The position numbers were made by a program, and so were the translations under genes. A stretch of 20,224 bases of DNA from positions 1 to 20,224 of IMG/VR virus record IMGVR_UViG_3300003322_000591, one strand, 5' to 3'. The DNA comes from a virus. Under the pieces are notes generated by a model. The model was not told the origin of the DNA and searched no databases. It was given only the letters and a program-made list of their open reading frames with translations. Every line of letters starts with the position of its first letter. The stretch's first letter is position 1. Shown in pieces: positions 1 through 5,411 of this stretch.

Positions 1-616
1 AGGCGCCCTCCCCCGGACAGATCGCGCGTTCGATCCGGTCCAGGTCGCCTTTGCTCATCCGGCCCGCGGCACAGGCGCCCACAGCCTCGAAGGCGTCGAT
101 GAGGGTGACCTCCTTCTCGGACCCGTCCTCCAGACGCACCCAGCCGGGCATGATGGAACCCGCATAGAGGAAGACGCTCGCCAGATCCAGGCGCGCGGCG
201 GCCATCAGCATTCCAGGGAGGGACTTGTCGCAGCCGGCGAGGAGCACCGAGCCGTCGATCCGCTCGGCCTGCATCACCGTCTCCACCGAATCCGCGATCA
301 CCTCGCGGGAGACGAGCGAGAAGTGCATCCCGTCGTGCCCCATGGAGATCCCGTCCGAGACCGAGATCGTGCCGAACTGCATCGGGAACCCGCCTCCGGC
401 GTGCACGCCCTCCTTCACCGCCAGGGCGAGACGGTTGAGCGACAGATTGCACGGGGTGATCTCATTCCACGAACTCGCGACGCCGATCTGCGGCTTCGCG
501 AAGTCCTCGTCACCCATGCCGACGGCACGGAACATGCCGCGCGCCGGGGCCGCGTGGATGCCGTCCGTCACCACCCGGGAACGCGGCTTGATGTCTGGAG
601 TGGGTTCTGCGGTCAT
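1..616 (-). CDS. ilvD: Dihydroxy-acid dehydratase, N-terminal 205 residues (cut by window edge)
   Basis: This is the start of the enzyme that dehydrates dihydroxy acids to 2-oxo acids in valine, isoleucine and leucine synthesis; it is a cytoplasmic Fe-S enzyme. The translation shows the family's opening block ([13 protein letters not shown], about residues 21-33), [10 protein letters not shown] with Cys56, the [10 protein letters not shown] block near 86-94, and [10 protein letters not shown] with Cys129 followed by Lys130, the usual Fe-S ligand and metal-site lysine. Cys200 (AICPG) would be the third cluster ligand. The ATG at 616 is preceded by GGAGG with a 5-base gap. The rest of the gene lies beyond base 1. 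It is a chromosomal housekeeping gene, divergent from the tRNA, and marks the left host flank of the prophage. Confidence 0.97.
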   Translation of the reverse strand, partial: MTAEPTPDIKPRSRVVTDGIHAAPARGMFRAVGMGDEDFAKPQIGVASSWNEITPCNLSLNRLALAVKEGVHAGGGFPMQFGTISVSDGISMGHDGMHFSLVSREVIADSVETVMQAERIDGSVLLAGCDKSLPGMLMAAARLDLASVFLYAGSIMPGWVRLEDGSEKEVTLIDAFEAVGACAAGRMSKGDLDRIERAICPGEGA

Positions 617-813
617 GGCATCCTCCGTCGCTCGGGAGCCAGGGCCCAGCGGGCAGGCCCGGCACGTTGCGGCCAGTCTATGACGTGCCTCACAGAATGA
701 CACCGGACGGGTTCCTGGCGGTCTGATTGCGACAGCGCACGCCATCCACTCCCCCGGAAAACCGGGCCGGAAGGGCCTGCGGGACCGCTCCGAGGCGCCC
801 CGGAGGCCCCGAT

Positions 814-842
814 TTCACTTTTGCGGAAAACTCCAGTAGAGT
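814..842 (+). promoter_or_regulatory. Likely promoter of the tRNA-Lys gene
   Basis: TTCACT (814-819) and TAGAGT (837-842) are separated by 17 bases and sit about 60 bases upstream of the tRNA. The spacing and the TAnnnT -10 box fit a primary sigma factor promoter. The rest of the 617-902 interval between ilvD and the tRNA shows no convincing gene. Confidence 0.5.
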
Positions 843-902
843 TCTTACTCGTTGCGGGGAACGCAGACGGGAAGAAAAGCCCGGCTGAGAAGCCACAACG
901 AT

Positions 903-978
903 GCACCTCTAGCTCAACTGGCAGAGCAATTGACTCTTAATCAATGGGTTCCGGGTTCGAGTCCCGGGGGGTGCACCA
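903..978 (+). tRNA. tRNA-Lys, anticodon CTT, with encoded CCA
   Basis: The 76-base gene folds as a cloverleaf. The acceptor arm GCACCTC pairs with GGGGTGC (one G-U), then A and CCA. The anticodon stem ATTGA/TCAAT encloses the loop CTCTTAA, giving anticodon CTT (reads AAG, lysine). The T arm CCGGG-TTCGAGT-CCCGG is canonical. The prophage is integrated in this gene: bases 942-978 are the attachment core, repeated at 17032-17068, so the integrated element leaves an intact tRNA. Confidence 0.97.
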
Positions 979-1261
979 CATTCGATGAAACCCCTTCGCC
1001 TCCGGGCGAGGGGGTTTTGTCGTTAACCGGCTCCCCCGTTTCGAGCCACGCGAACGGCGCGCCCGTACGAAGCGCCCACAGCCTGAGCGACTGACGGCTG
1101 GGCACGATCCGCCCATTGATCCAGTTACTAACCGTGGTCCGCGATACGCCCAGGTACTCAGCCATGTCCTGAACGCTCACGTCAGAGACGCGAAGCGCTC
1201 GACGCAGGCGGTCCGCTAGGTCGAACTCCCAAACTTGCACATGTTCCGGTTGTTGGCTCAT
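941..1261 (-). CDS. XRE-type HTH repressor; prophage form truncated at attL
   Basis: This 106-residue protein is the probable lysogenic repressor. Its DNA-binding domain spans residues 14-65, with the helix-turn-helix around 28-50 (VQDMAEYLGVSRTTVSNWINGR), followed by a Pro/Gly linker (80-95) and a tail PPGLEPGTH that is simply the tRNA core read on the opposite strand. The stop TGA (941-943) uses base 941, which is tRNA sequence outside the core. In the circular phage the same codon would be TGG and the frame would continue W-L-R-V-A-A before a stop. I chose the ATG at 1261; an upstream ATG at 1315 would run through the control region, and neither start has a good ribosome site. It is transcribed divergently from the early genes. 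The HTH call is secure; the repressor role is inferred from position. Confidence 0.88.
   Translation of the reverse strand: MSQQPEHVQVWEFDLADRLRRALRVSDVSVQDMAEYLGVSRTTVSNWINGRIVPSRQSLRLWALRTGAPFAWLETGEPVNDKTPSPGGEGVSSNVVHPPGLEPGTH
942..978 (+). repeat. attL core, 37-bp repeat within tRNA-Lys 3' half
   Basis: The 37 bases from CAATGGGTT to the terminal CCA of tRNA-Lys are repeated exactly at 17032-17068. Identity ends abruptly on the right (CA versus AC). On the left it decays through the anticodon loop: 7 of 10 bases match between 932-941 and 17022-17031. This is the signature of tyrosine-integrase insertion into a tRNA 3' end. Confidence 0.95.
988..1018 (+). terminator. Rho-independent terminator for tRNA-Lys, supplied by the phage
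   Basis: A 13-bp stem (988-1000 with 1005-1017, one G-U pair) with a 4-base loop is followed by TTTT on the plus strand. It lies 9 bases after the tRNA and inside the 3' part of the leftward repressor gene, where it encodes the repressor's Pro/Gly-rich linker. On the minus strand the hairpin has only a short T run, so it should act mainly rightward. Confidence 0.8.
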
Positions 1262-1383
1262 GCGTCGATCATTGCACGTTGAGCAGGCATAACGCAATGA
1301 ACGACGCGCATACATTGTGACTTAGACACGCCGAACGAAGCGCGTTGCACATTGCAAAGTGCACCTTGTGCAACGCTTTATCC
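1262..1383. promoter_or_regulatory. Divergent control region with clustered operator-like palindromes
   Basis: This intergenic region separates the repressor from the rightward early genes. TTGCA-CAT-TGCAA (1345-1357) and TGCAC-CTT-GTGCA (1360-1372) are perfect short palindromes 15 bases apart. Both lie between the arms of a perfect 9-bp inverted repeat (1342-1350 GCGTTGCAC with 1368-1376). Further TTGC half-sites occur at 1271-1277 and 1293-1298, and TGCAAAGT recurs at 1353 and 1385. I could not assign confident -35/-10 boxes for either direction. Confidence 0.65.
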
Positions 1384-1587
1384 ATGCAAAGTCACTCCAT
1401 CCCCAACGAGCCGCGCATGGTGGTACCGGCCGACTTGATCGGCGTCGATGTCGCCTCCGAGATTCTGGGCATTAGCCACTCGGCAACCGTCCGCCGAGCC
1501 AAGAGCGGCACCATCCCCCTTCTCGCCCTCGTAGGCCGCTCCGGCGTGATGGTCTTCGACCGCTCCGACATCGAGGCGGTGAAGTAG
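1384..1587 (+). CDS. Small HTH DNA-binding protein, excisionase/Cro candidate
   Basis: This 67-residue protein is the first rightward gene after the operators. Residues 20-65 resemble the helix-turn-helix of the excisionase/MerR-like family: a DVASEILGISHSATVRRAKSG recognition segment, split here as residues 22-31 and 32-42, then a short hydrophobic wing (VMVFDRSDIEAV). The ATG at 1384 was chosen because the palindromes end just before it. There is no Shine-Dalgarno sequence, so the message may be leaderless; ATG at 1417 is an alternative. Position suggests a Cro-like antirepressor or recombination directionality factor. Which of the two cannot be decided from sequence. Confidence 0.7.
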   Translation: MQSHSIPNEPRMVVPADLIGVDVASEILGISHSATVRRAKSGTIPLLALVGRSGVMVFDRSDIEAVK

Positions 1588-1655
1588 TGGAAGCCCTCGC
1601 AATCGCCGTAATCGTGTTCGTTGCCGTCCGCGAACTGCGGAAGGCCGCCCGGTGA
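1587..1655 (+). CDS. Possible 22-residue hydrophobic miniprotein
   Basis: A GTG at 1587 overlaps the previous stop (TAGTG), and the frame ends in a TGA that overlaps the next GTG start. The product is one short hydrophobic segment (ALAIAVIVFVAV) followed by a basic end (RELRKAAR). It fits exactly between two coupled genes, which favours translation either as a peptide or simply as a coupling leader. No family can be assigned. Confidence 0.35.
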   Translation: MEALAIAVIVFVAVRELRKAAR

Positions 1656-1813
1656 GCCGGTTCGTCTCCCCTGCTGTCGCCGCCGACCTCCTGGGGGTCC
1701 ACGCCGACACCCTGCGCCGCTGGGACGCTGACGGCAAGCTCCCCCACACTCGCCGGACCCCAGGCGGTCAGCGCCGGTTCCTCCTGGATGATCTGCGGGA
1801 GGCTACGAAGTGA
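1652..1813 (+). CDS. MerR/BldC-like minimal HTH protein, excisionase (RDF) candidate
   Basis: This 53-residue protein starts at GTG 1652, overlapping the preceding TGA, and ends overlapping the next gene (GTGA at 1810). It is almost entirely a winged-helix DNA-binding module. VSPAVAADLLGVHADTLRRW (residues 5-24) is the helix-turn-helix, and TPGGQRRFLLDDL is the MerR-type wing (compare GGHRRY). Proteins of this size and fold in phages bend DNA at att sites as excisionases or act as small regulators. The phage needs such a factor to leave the chromosome, and this gene is one of two candidates for it. It shows no effector domain. Confidence 0.8.
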   Translation: MSRFVSPAVAADLLGVHADTLRRWDADGKLPHTRRTPGGQRRFLLDDLREATK

Positions 1814-2478
1814 GCTTCCAGGCCATGACATGGGCCATGGAGGTAGGCAAGACCTACGACCTCCCATCACCCACGCGATTCGTCCTCCTGGCTATGGCGA
1901 ACTATGCCGACCAGCGCGGCAACAACGTGTTTCCCTCGCTCGCCACGTTGCAGGAGGACACGGGCCTTTCCGAGAACACCGTGCGCTCCCATATCCGCCG
2001 CCTGAAGACACTGCGGCTCGTGGAGCGCGGCGACACGTCCTACGTCAACGCCGTGATCCGCCGAGGCGGCTACCAGCCGAACGTCTATCGACTCTGCATG
2101 GGGGACGAACCCCTGGTGAAGAAGCTTCCCCGGCCTGTGGATAAGACCGATTCGAGGGGTGCAACAGATGAGGCCCTCAGCTCTGAGACCCCTCAGAACT
2201 GCGGGGGCAGGGGTGCAACGAGGGGTGCAGGAGATGCACCCGAACCAGAGAACCAGTCAATAGAACCAGCGCCCGCCCAGCCGACCACCTCAGCCGAAGC
2301 GGCCGAGCCTGTGGAAAGCCACACGACCCACGGGCCGGACACCGTGGCCTGTAGCTCCTGCCGGACGCCCACCCCGACCCAGGACATCGACCTTCACGGA
2401 TGGTGCCCCGCCTGTGTCCGAGGCGCTGAGTTCCGAGAGCAGATCAAAGCACGGCGACTCCTGAAGGCGGTGCCATGA
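1810..2478 (+). CDS. Replication-initiator-like HTH protein with C-terminal zinc ribbon
   Basis: This 222-residue protein starts at GTG 1810, coupled to the previous stop. Residues 1-95 form a winged helix of the HTH_36 type: PTRFVLLAMANYAD, then PSLATLQEDTGLSENTVR, then HIRRLKTLRLVERG, typical of phage and plasmid replication proteins. A low-complexity Pro/Ala/Glu linker (110-175) follows. Residues 181-202 hold a zinc-ribbon pattern with Cys181, Cys184, Cys199 and Cys202. The linker DNA contains three copies of a GGGGTGCA repeat (2155-2230), recalling lambda O, whose origin iterons lie within the initiator gene. No helicase or polymerase gene accompanies it, so replication must rely on host machinery. 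The HTH is secure; the replication role is inferred. Confidence 0.7.
   Translation: MSFQAMTWAMEVGKTYDLPSPTRFVLLAMANYADQRGNNVFPSLATLQEDTGLSENTVRSHIRRLKTLRLVERGDTSYVNAVIRRGGYQPNVYRLCMGDEPLVKKLPRPVDKTDSRGATDEALSSETPQNCGGRGATRGAGDAPEPENQSIEPAPAQPTTSAEAAEPVESHTTHGPDTVACSSCRTPTPTQDIDLHGWCPACVRGAEFREQIKARRLLKAVP
2155..2230 (+). repeat. Iteron-like repeats in the initiator gene, candidate replication origin
   Basis: AGGGGTGCAAC occurs at 2155-2165 and 2209-2219, and GAGGGGTGCAG follows directly at 2220-2230. A GGGTGCA half-site in inverted orientation lies at 2234-2240. Between the first two copies is a small inverted repeat, CTGAG-ACCC-CTCAG. In protein the repeats read RGAT within a non-conserved linker, so they may be kept for DNA reasons. 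Confidence 0.4.
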
Positions 2479-2546
2479 GCTGACGCACTCACCCAGGCAC
2501 CCATCACCTTCACAAGCAGGCTTAAGACGAAAAGAGATCAACCACC

Positions 2547-2864
2547 ATGGAACGCATCATCACCACGGGCGGCACGTCCATTACGAACGCCAGCGTTCGG
2601 AATCTTGACGAAGCCGTCACCTCCGCCTACGTCTCAGGGCGGTCCGACTACGCTGGCTGGCCCATCGACGGCGACGCACCCGCACGGTTCGACGCGGGCA
2701 ACGGGTACAACGTCCTCGCCAACTACTCCCCCGCCTGCGACGCCCGGAAGTGCCAGCCGGACGAAGAGCACACCGACTGCAACGGCCGGGCCTGGGACTG
2801 GGAAGTGGATGAGTCCGTGGACTGCGAGTGCTCGTGCCACGGCGTCAACGAGGTGTGCTCGTGA
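2547..2864 (+). CDS. Hypothetical early phage protein, cysteine-rich C-terminus
   Basis: This 105-residue protein is not assignable to a known family. The first 60 residues are mixed and polar, with a GYNVLANYSP segment. The last 40 contain Cys66, Cys71, Cys80, Cys94, Cys96, Cys98 and Cys104 plus His residues, a pattern that could bind a metal. It is acidic overall. The ATG at 2547 follows a purine-rich but weak ribosome site (AAAAGAGA), and a 68-base gap with no recognisable promoter separates it from the initiator gene. Its stop overlaps the next GTG. Location among early genes suggests a small host-takeover or accessory role, which is inference only. Confidence 0.75.
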   Translation: MERIITTGGTSITNASVRNLDEAVTSAYVSGRSDYAGWPIDGDAPARFDAGNGYNVLANYSPACDARKCQPDEEHTDCNGRAWDWEVDESVDCECSCHGVNEVCS

Positions 2865-3094
2865 GCGCCCGGGCAACGGAACGCGAGCTGGCACACGCCC
2901 GCTACGAAGAGGCCCGAGGCGTTGAGGCCGCGTTCAACTCCCAGGTGATCAAGCGCCGGAAGGCATGGAAAGACAACCGCGACCCGGCCAAGTGCCGATC
3001 ACTGCGGGTCCGACTGGCCGAGGCCGTCGCCCAGCACGAGGCGGCCAAACTCCGAGTGCAAGCGACGTGGAAGGACTGGCATGCACTTCAGTGA
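2861..3094 (+). CDS. Hypothetical helical basic protein
   Basis: This 77-residue protein starts at GTG 2861, overlapping the preceding TGA (GTGA), and its end overlaps the HNH gene by 14 bases. It is rich in Ala, Arg, Lys and Glu, with heptad-like spacing through ATERELAHARYEEARG and LAEAVAQHEAAKLRVQ, so it should be mostly alpha-helical and perhaps coiled-coil. No domain is recognisable. Its position directly upstream of the HNH nuclease and terminase is typical of small uncharacterised actinophage genes. Confidence 0.75.
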   Translation: MSARATERELAHARYEEARGVEAAFNSQVIKRRKAWKDNRDPAKCRSLRVRLAEAVAQHEAAKLRVQATWKDWHALQ

Positions 3095-3452
3095 CCAAGA
3101 CTCCCTGTTCGACCTCCCAGGCCGGGAGAGCGGCGGTTACGGGCCGGGGAACGGGCGCAAAGCCTGGGGCGGGAACGACAGCACCAAAGCCCGGGCAAAG
3201 TGCCGGGCCATGCTCCCCTGGCCCTGCAAGTCCTGCGGCGGCCTGATCACGGCCGACGACCCGGAAAGCACATGGCACGCCGGGCACGTGATCGACCGAG
3301 TAGCAGGCGGCACGGACGACGACGTGGAACCGGAGCACGCGAAGTGCAACACGTCCAGCGGCGGCCGCATCGGCGCGGCCATGACGAACGCCAAGAAAGG
3401 CCGGGGACGCCCGGCACCCATCCAACGAGAGAGGACCCCGCAATGGTGGTAG
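3081..3452 (+). CDS. HNH endonuclease
   Basis: This 123-residue protein carries a classic HNH nuclease core. CKSC (Cys49, Cys52) and the later CN (Cys89-Asn90) form the zinc site. WHAGHVIDR (66-74) supplies the first histidine block and VEPEHAKCN (82-90) the H-N pair, followed by GRIGA. HNH proteins encoded next to the large terminase are widespread in siphophages and in several cases are needed for terminase cleavage of cos DNA during packaging. The location just before the terminase fits that role. The 45-residue N-terminus is glycine-rich and probably disordered. Confidence 0.88.
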   Translation: MHFSDQDSLFDLPGRESGGYGPGNGRKAWGGNDSTKARAKCRAMLPWPCKSCGGLITADDPESTWHAGHVIDRVAGGTDDDVEPEHAKCNTSSGGRIGAAMTNAKKGRGRPAPIQRERTPQWW

Positions 3453-3664
3453 CAGACAAGCAAGGCGCGGACGTGAGGTGCGACGGATACAGCATCGCGG
3501 CCGCGCCGTGCACGAACACGCTGGGGTTCGGCTGGCCCTCGGGTCAGGCCGCGCCCCGGTCGCAGGCCGAAGCTGAGCGCAGTGCACGACGCATTGCGAA
3601 GACGAAAGGCTGGAAGTTCACGTCCGGCTCCGACCTGTGCCCGCGGATTCACTCGGGCGGATGA
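3443..3664 (+). CDS. Small zinc-finger-like protein, actinophage type
   Basis: This 73-residue protein starts at ATG 3443 after GAGAGGA and overlaps the HNH stop by 10 bases. Cysteines at 13, 23 and 66 and a histidine at 70 (RCDG, PCT, DLCPRIH) outline a possible zinc-binding module around a helical, basic centre (QAEAERSARRIAKTKGW). Short proteins with RCD...GW...DLCP signatures are common in actinobacterial phages, but their function is unknown to me. It is the last clear gene before the terminase. Confidence 0.7.
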   Translation: MVVADKQGADVRCDGYSIAAAPCTNTLGFGWPSGQAAPRSQAEAERSARRIAKTKGWKFTSGSDLCPRIHSGG

Positions 3665-3772
3665 TCATGAGCCGAGTTTTTCAGGAAACCGTCAAAGCCC
3701 ACGCCTGCCGTCCACTCCGTTTGCGTGCGTGCGAGGTGGGGGAAGTGACCATGAACAGGGAGGTGATTTTGC
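3665..3772 (+). other. Short gap before terminase, with its ribosome site
   Basis: The gap holds the near-perfect ribosome site GGGAGGTGA (3758-3766), which fixes the terminase start at GTG 3773. A 41-codon frame from ATG 3667 to 3792 runs into the terminase gene; its protein looks like no family and it is not called as a gene. A small terminase is expected here in many phages but is not seen. The stretch is also a natural place for a packaging site, though I see no diagnostic sequence. Confidence 0.5.
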
Positions 3773-5326
3773 GTGACCGCACCCGTCGTTGAGCAACTGC
3801 CGGCCGACTACGAATCTCAGATCGGCGCGGCCGTGGACCGCGTGTTCGCGGAGAAGGGCCTGAGCTTCGCTATCGAGCCGCGCTACTGGTCCCCGGCGCC
3901 GATGCTCACGGACATCACGGCCGCGATCCGTGGCGCTGAACTCATGGGTCTGCCTATGACACCGCAGGGCATCCAGACTGCCCGGGTGTTGGAAGCCAAG
4001 TCCGACGAACTGGACCCCGTGTCCGGCCGGTACCGGCCGCTCTACGAAGAGTGCGCCGTGCAGGAACCGCGCCGCTCGACCAAGACGACCATCATTCAGA
4101 TGATCCTCCTAGGCCGGTGCGCCACGATCCCCGGCTACCGTGTCGTCTCCACGGCGCAGGACGGCACCCGCGCGTCCCAGTTCTTCATGAACATGGTCCG
4201 GATGATCGAGGCGGCCATGCGCCGCCGAGGCCCGGACGTTGAGCTGGCGGACCTGGGAATCGAGCAGATTTACCGCTCACAGGGCCGCGAGTACATCCAG
4301 TTCGCCAACGGCTCCCGCTGGTGGGTCGTCAAGCCCGAATCGGGCGCGTTCCGTGGCGACGCCGCCGACTGCATGTGGTTCGATGAGGCCGGAGAGCTGG
4401 ACGCCACGAAGTCCGAGGACCTCGTGGCCGGTGCGTTCCCGCTCATGGACACCCGGCCCCTCGGTCAGATCATCATTTCCGGGACTCCCGGCATGGCCCG
4501 TGCGGGCATGTTCTGGGACGCGCTGGCCTCCGGCCGCCGCAAGCCGGACGAGTACGGCATCGTGGACTACTGCGCCGAGGACACCGCCGACATCACGGAC
4601 GAGGCCGTATGGTGGCACACCCACCCGGGCCTTGCCTGCGGGCTGACGACCATCGAGAAGATGCGCCGCAACTTCGCCAAGCTGGGGGCCGTCCAGTTCG
4701 CGCGAGAGTACCTGTGCATCTGGCCCCCGGACACCACCGTCTCCGCCCTGGATTTGAAGAAGTGGCACGCGACGACCGTTGACGCCTTCGAGTCCATGCC
4801 CGAGGGCCTGCCCTGGGGCATCGGCTACGACGTGGACCGCTCCGGAACGGTCGCGGCCGTCGCCGTGGCCTGGATCGACGCATTCGACGCACCGCACGTG
4901 CAGATCATGGACCACCGCGCCGGGGTCGCGTGGCTCACCACGTACCTCGCCCGGGCGATCCGGAAACACCCCCGCGTTCCCGTGGGCTATGACAGCATCG
5001 GGGAGAACATCAACACGGCCAACTCGCTCGCGCGTATGGGGAACCTGAACACGAAACACGTCAAGTCCCTGAACGTCAAGGCCGTGGCGGCCGCAACCGC
5101 CCTGATCAGTCAGTCCGTGGAGGCCATGACGATCCAGCACGCCCGACACGGCGGGCTGGACACGGCCGTGGAGAACGCCACGTGGCGCGACTCGGCCGGG
5201 TCGCGCCTGTTCCAGCGCGGCAAGGGCGTGGAAATCACGTGTCTTCTGGCCGCTGTGGCCGCTCTCGGCGCGGTCGCTGACGAGAAACGCCGGTCCTCGG
5301 TCTCGATCCCGGCACCCGCGACGTAG
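3773..5326 (+). CDS. Terminase large subunit (ATPase-nuclease packaging motor)
   Basis: This 517-residue protein threads DNA into the prohead and cuts it. The N-terminal ATPase has a degenerate Walker A, PRRSTKTT (residues 99-106), and a Walker B, CMWFDEA (200-206), with the catalytic Asp-Glu pair. ISGTPG (235-240) is the usual coupling motif. The C-terminal RNase H-like nuclease begins at GIGYDVDRSG (349-358), with a second acidic strand VGYDS (404-408) and a later aspartate near D473. The Walker A lacks the standard glycine before Lys (STK instead of SGK), a tolerated variation. A strong ribosome site precedes the GTG start. A hairpin and repeats follow its stop. No small terminase gene is visible. 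Confidence 0.93.
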   Translation: MTAPVVEQLPADYESQIGAAVDRVFAEKGLSFAIEPRYWSPAPMLTDITAAIRGAELMGLPMTPQGIQTARVLEAKSDELDPVSGRYRPLYEECAVQEPRRSTKTTIIQMILLGRCATIPGYRVVSTAQDGTRASQFFMNMVRMIEAAMRRRGPDVELADLGIEQIYRSQGREYIQFANGSRWWVVKPESGAFRGDAADCMWFDEAGELDATKSEDLVAGAFPLMDTRPLGQIIISGTPGMARAGMFWDALASGRRKPDEYGIVDYCAEDTADITDEAVWWHTHPGLACGLTTIEKMRRNFAKLGAVQFAREYLCIWPPDTTVSALDLKKWHATTVDAFESMPEGLPWGIGYDVDRSGTVAAVAVAWIDAFDAPHVQIMDHRAGVAWLTTYLARAIRKHPRVPVGYDSIGENINTANSLARMGNLNTKHVKSLNVKAVAAATALISQSVEAMTIQHARHGGLDTAVENATWRDSAGSRLFQRGKGVEITCLLAAVAALGAVADEKRRSSVSIPAPAT

Positions 5327-5340
5327 GCCGCCGACACGGG

Positions 5341-5370
5341 AACCTGCGTAAACCTACGCAAACCTATGCA
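5341..5370 (+). repeat. Three tandem 10-bp repeats before the portal gene
   Basis: AACCTGCGTA, AACCTACGCA and AACCTATGCA lie head to tail in the terminase-portal gap. The first two also form a small hairpin, TGCGTA-AACC-TACGCA. A 10-bp period equals one helical turn, so a protein could bind all three on one face. Confidence 0.6.
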
Positions 5371-5407
5371 TGGCCCCGGCTGGATACCCAGCCGGGGCCA
5401 TTGTTTT
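5370..5407 (+). terminator. Strong hairpin with T tract between terminase and portal
   Basis: A perfect 14-bp, very GC-rich stem (5370-5383 with 5388-5401) with a 4-base loop is followed by TGTTTT. It has the form of an intrinsic terminator and ends five bases before the portal start, so it may also control portal translation. Confidence 0.7.
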
Positions 5408-5411
5408 ACCC

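Noticed and set aside
225-683. Plus-strand open frames across the left flank
   Set aside because: They are antisense shadows of ilvD, whose protein is clearly recognisable on the minus strand.
941-980. C-terminal PPGLEPGTH motif of the repressor as a conserved protein domain
   Set aside because: It is the antisense translation of the tRNA T arm and recurs in many proteins whose frames run into tRNA genes. It reflects the att site, not a protein family.
3667-3792. 41-codon frame before the terminase as a small terminase subunit
   Set aside because: It is too short, shows no HTH, has no good ribosome site and overlaps the terminase start, which has an excellent one.
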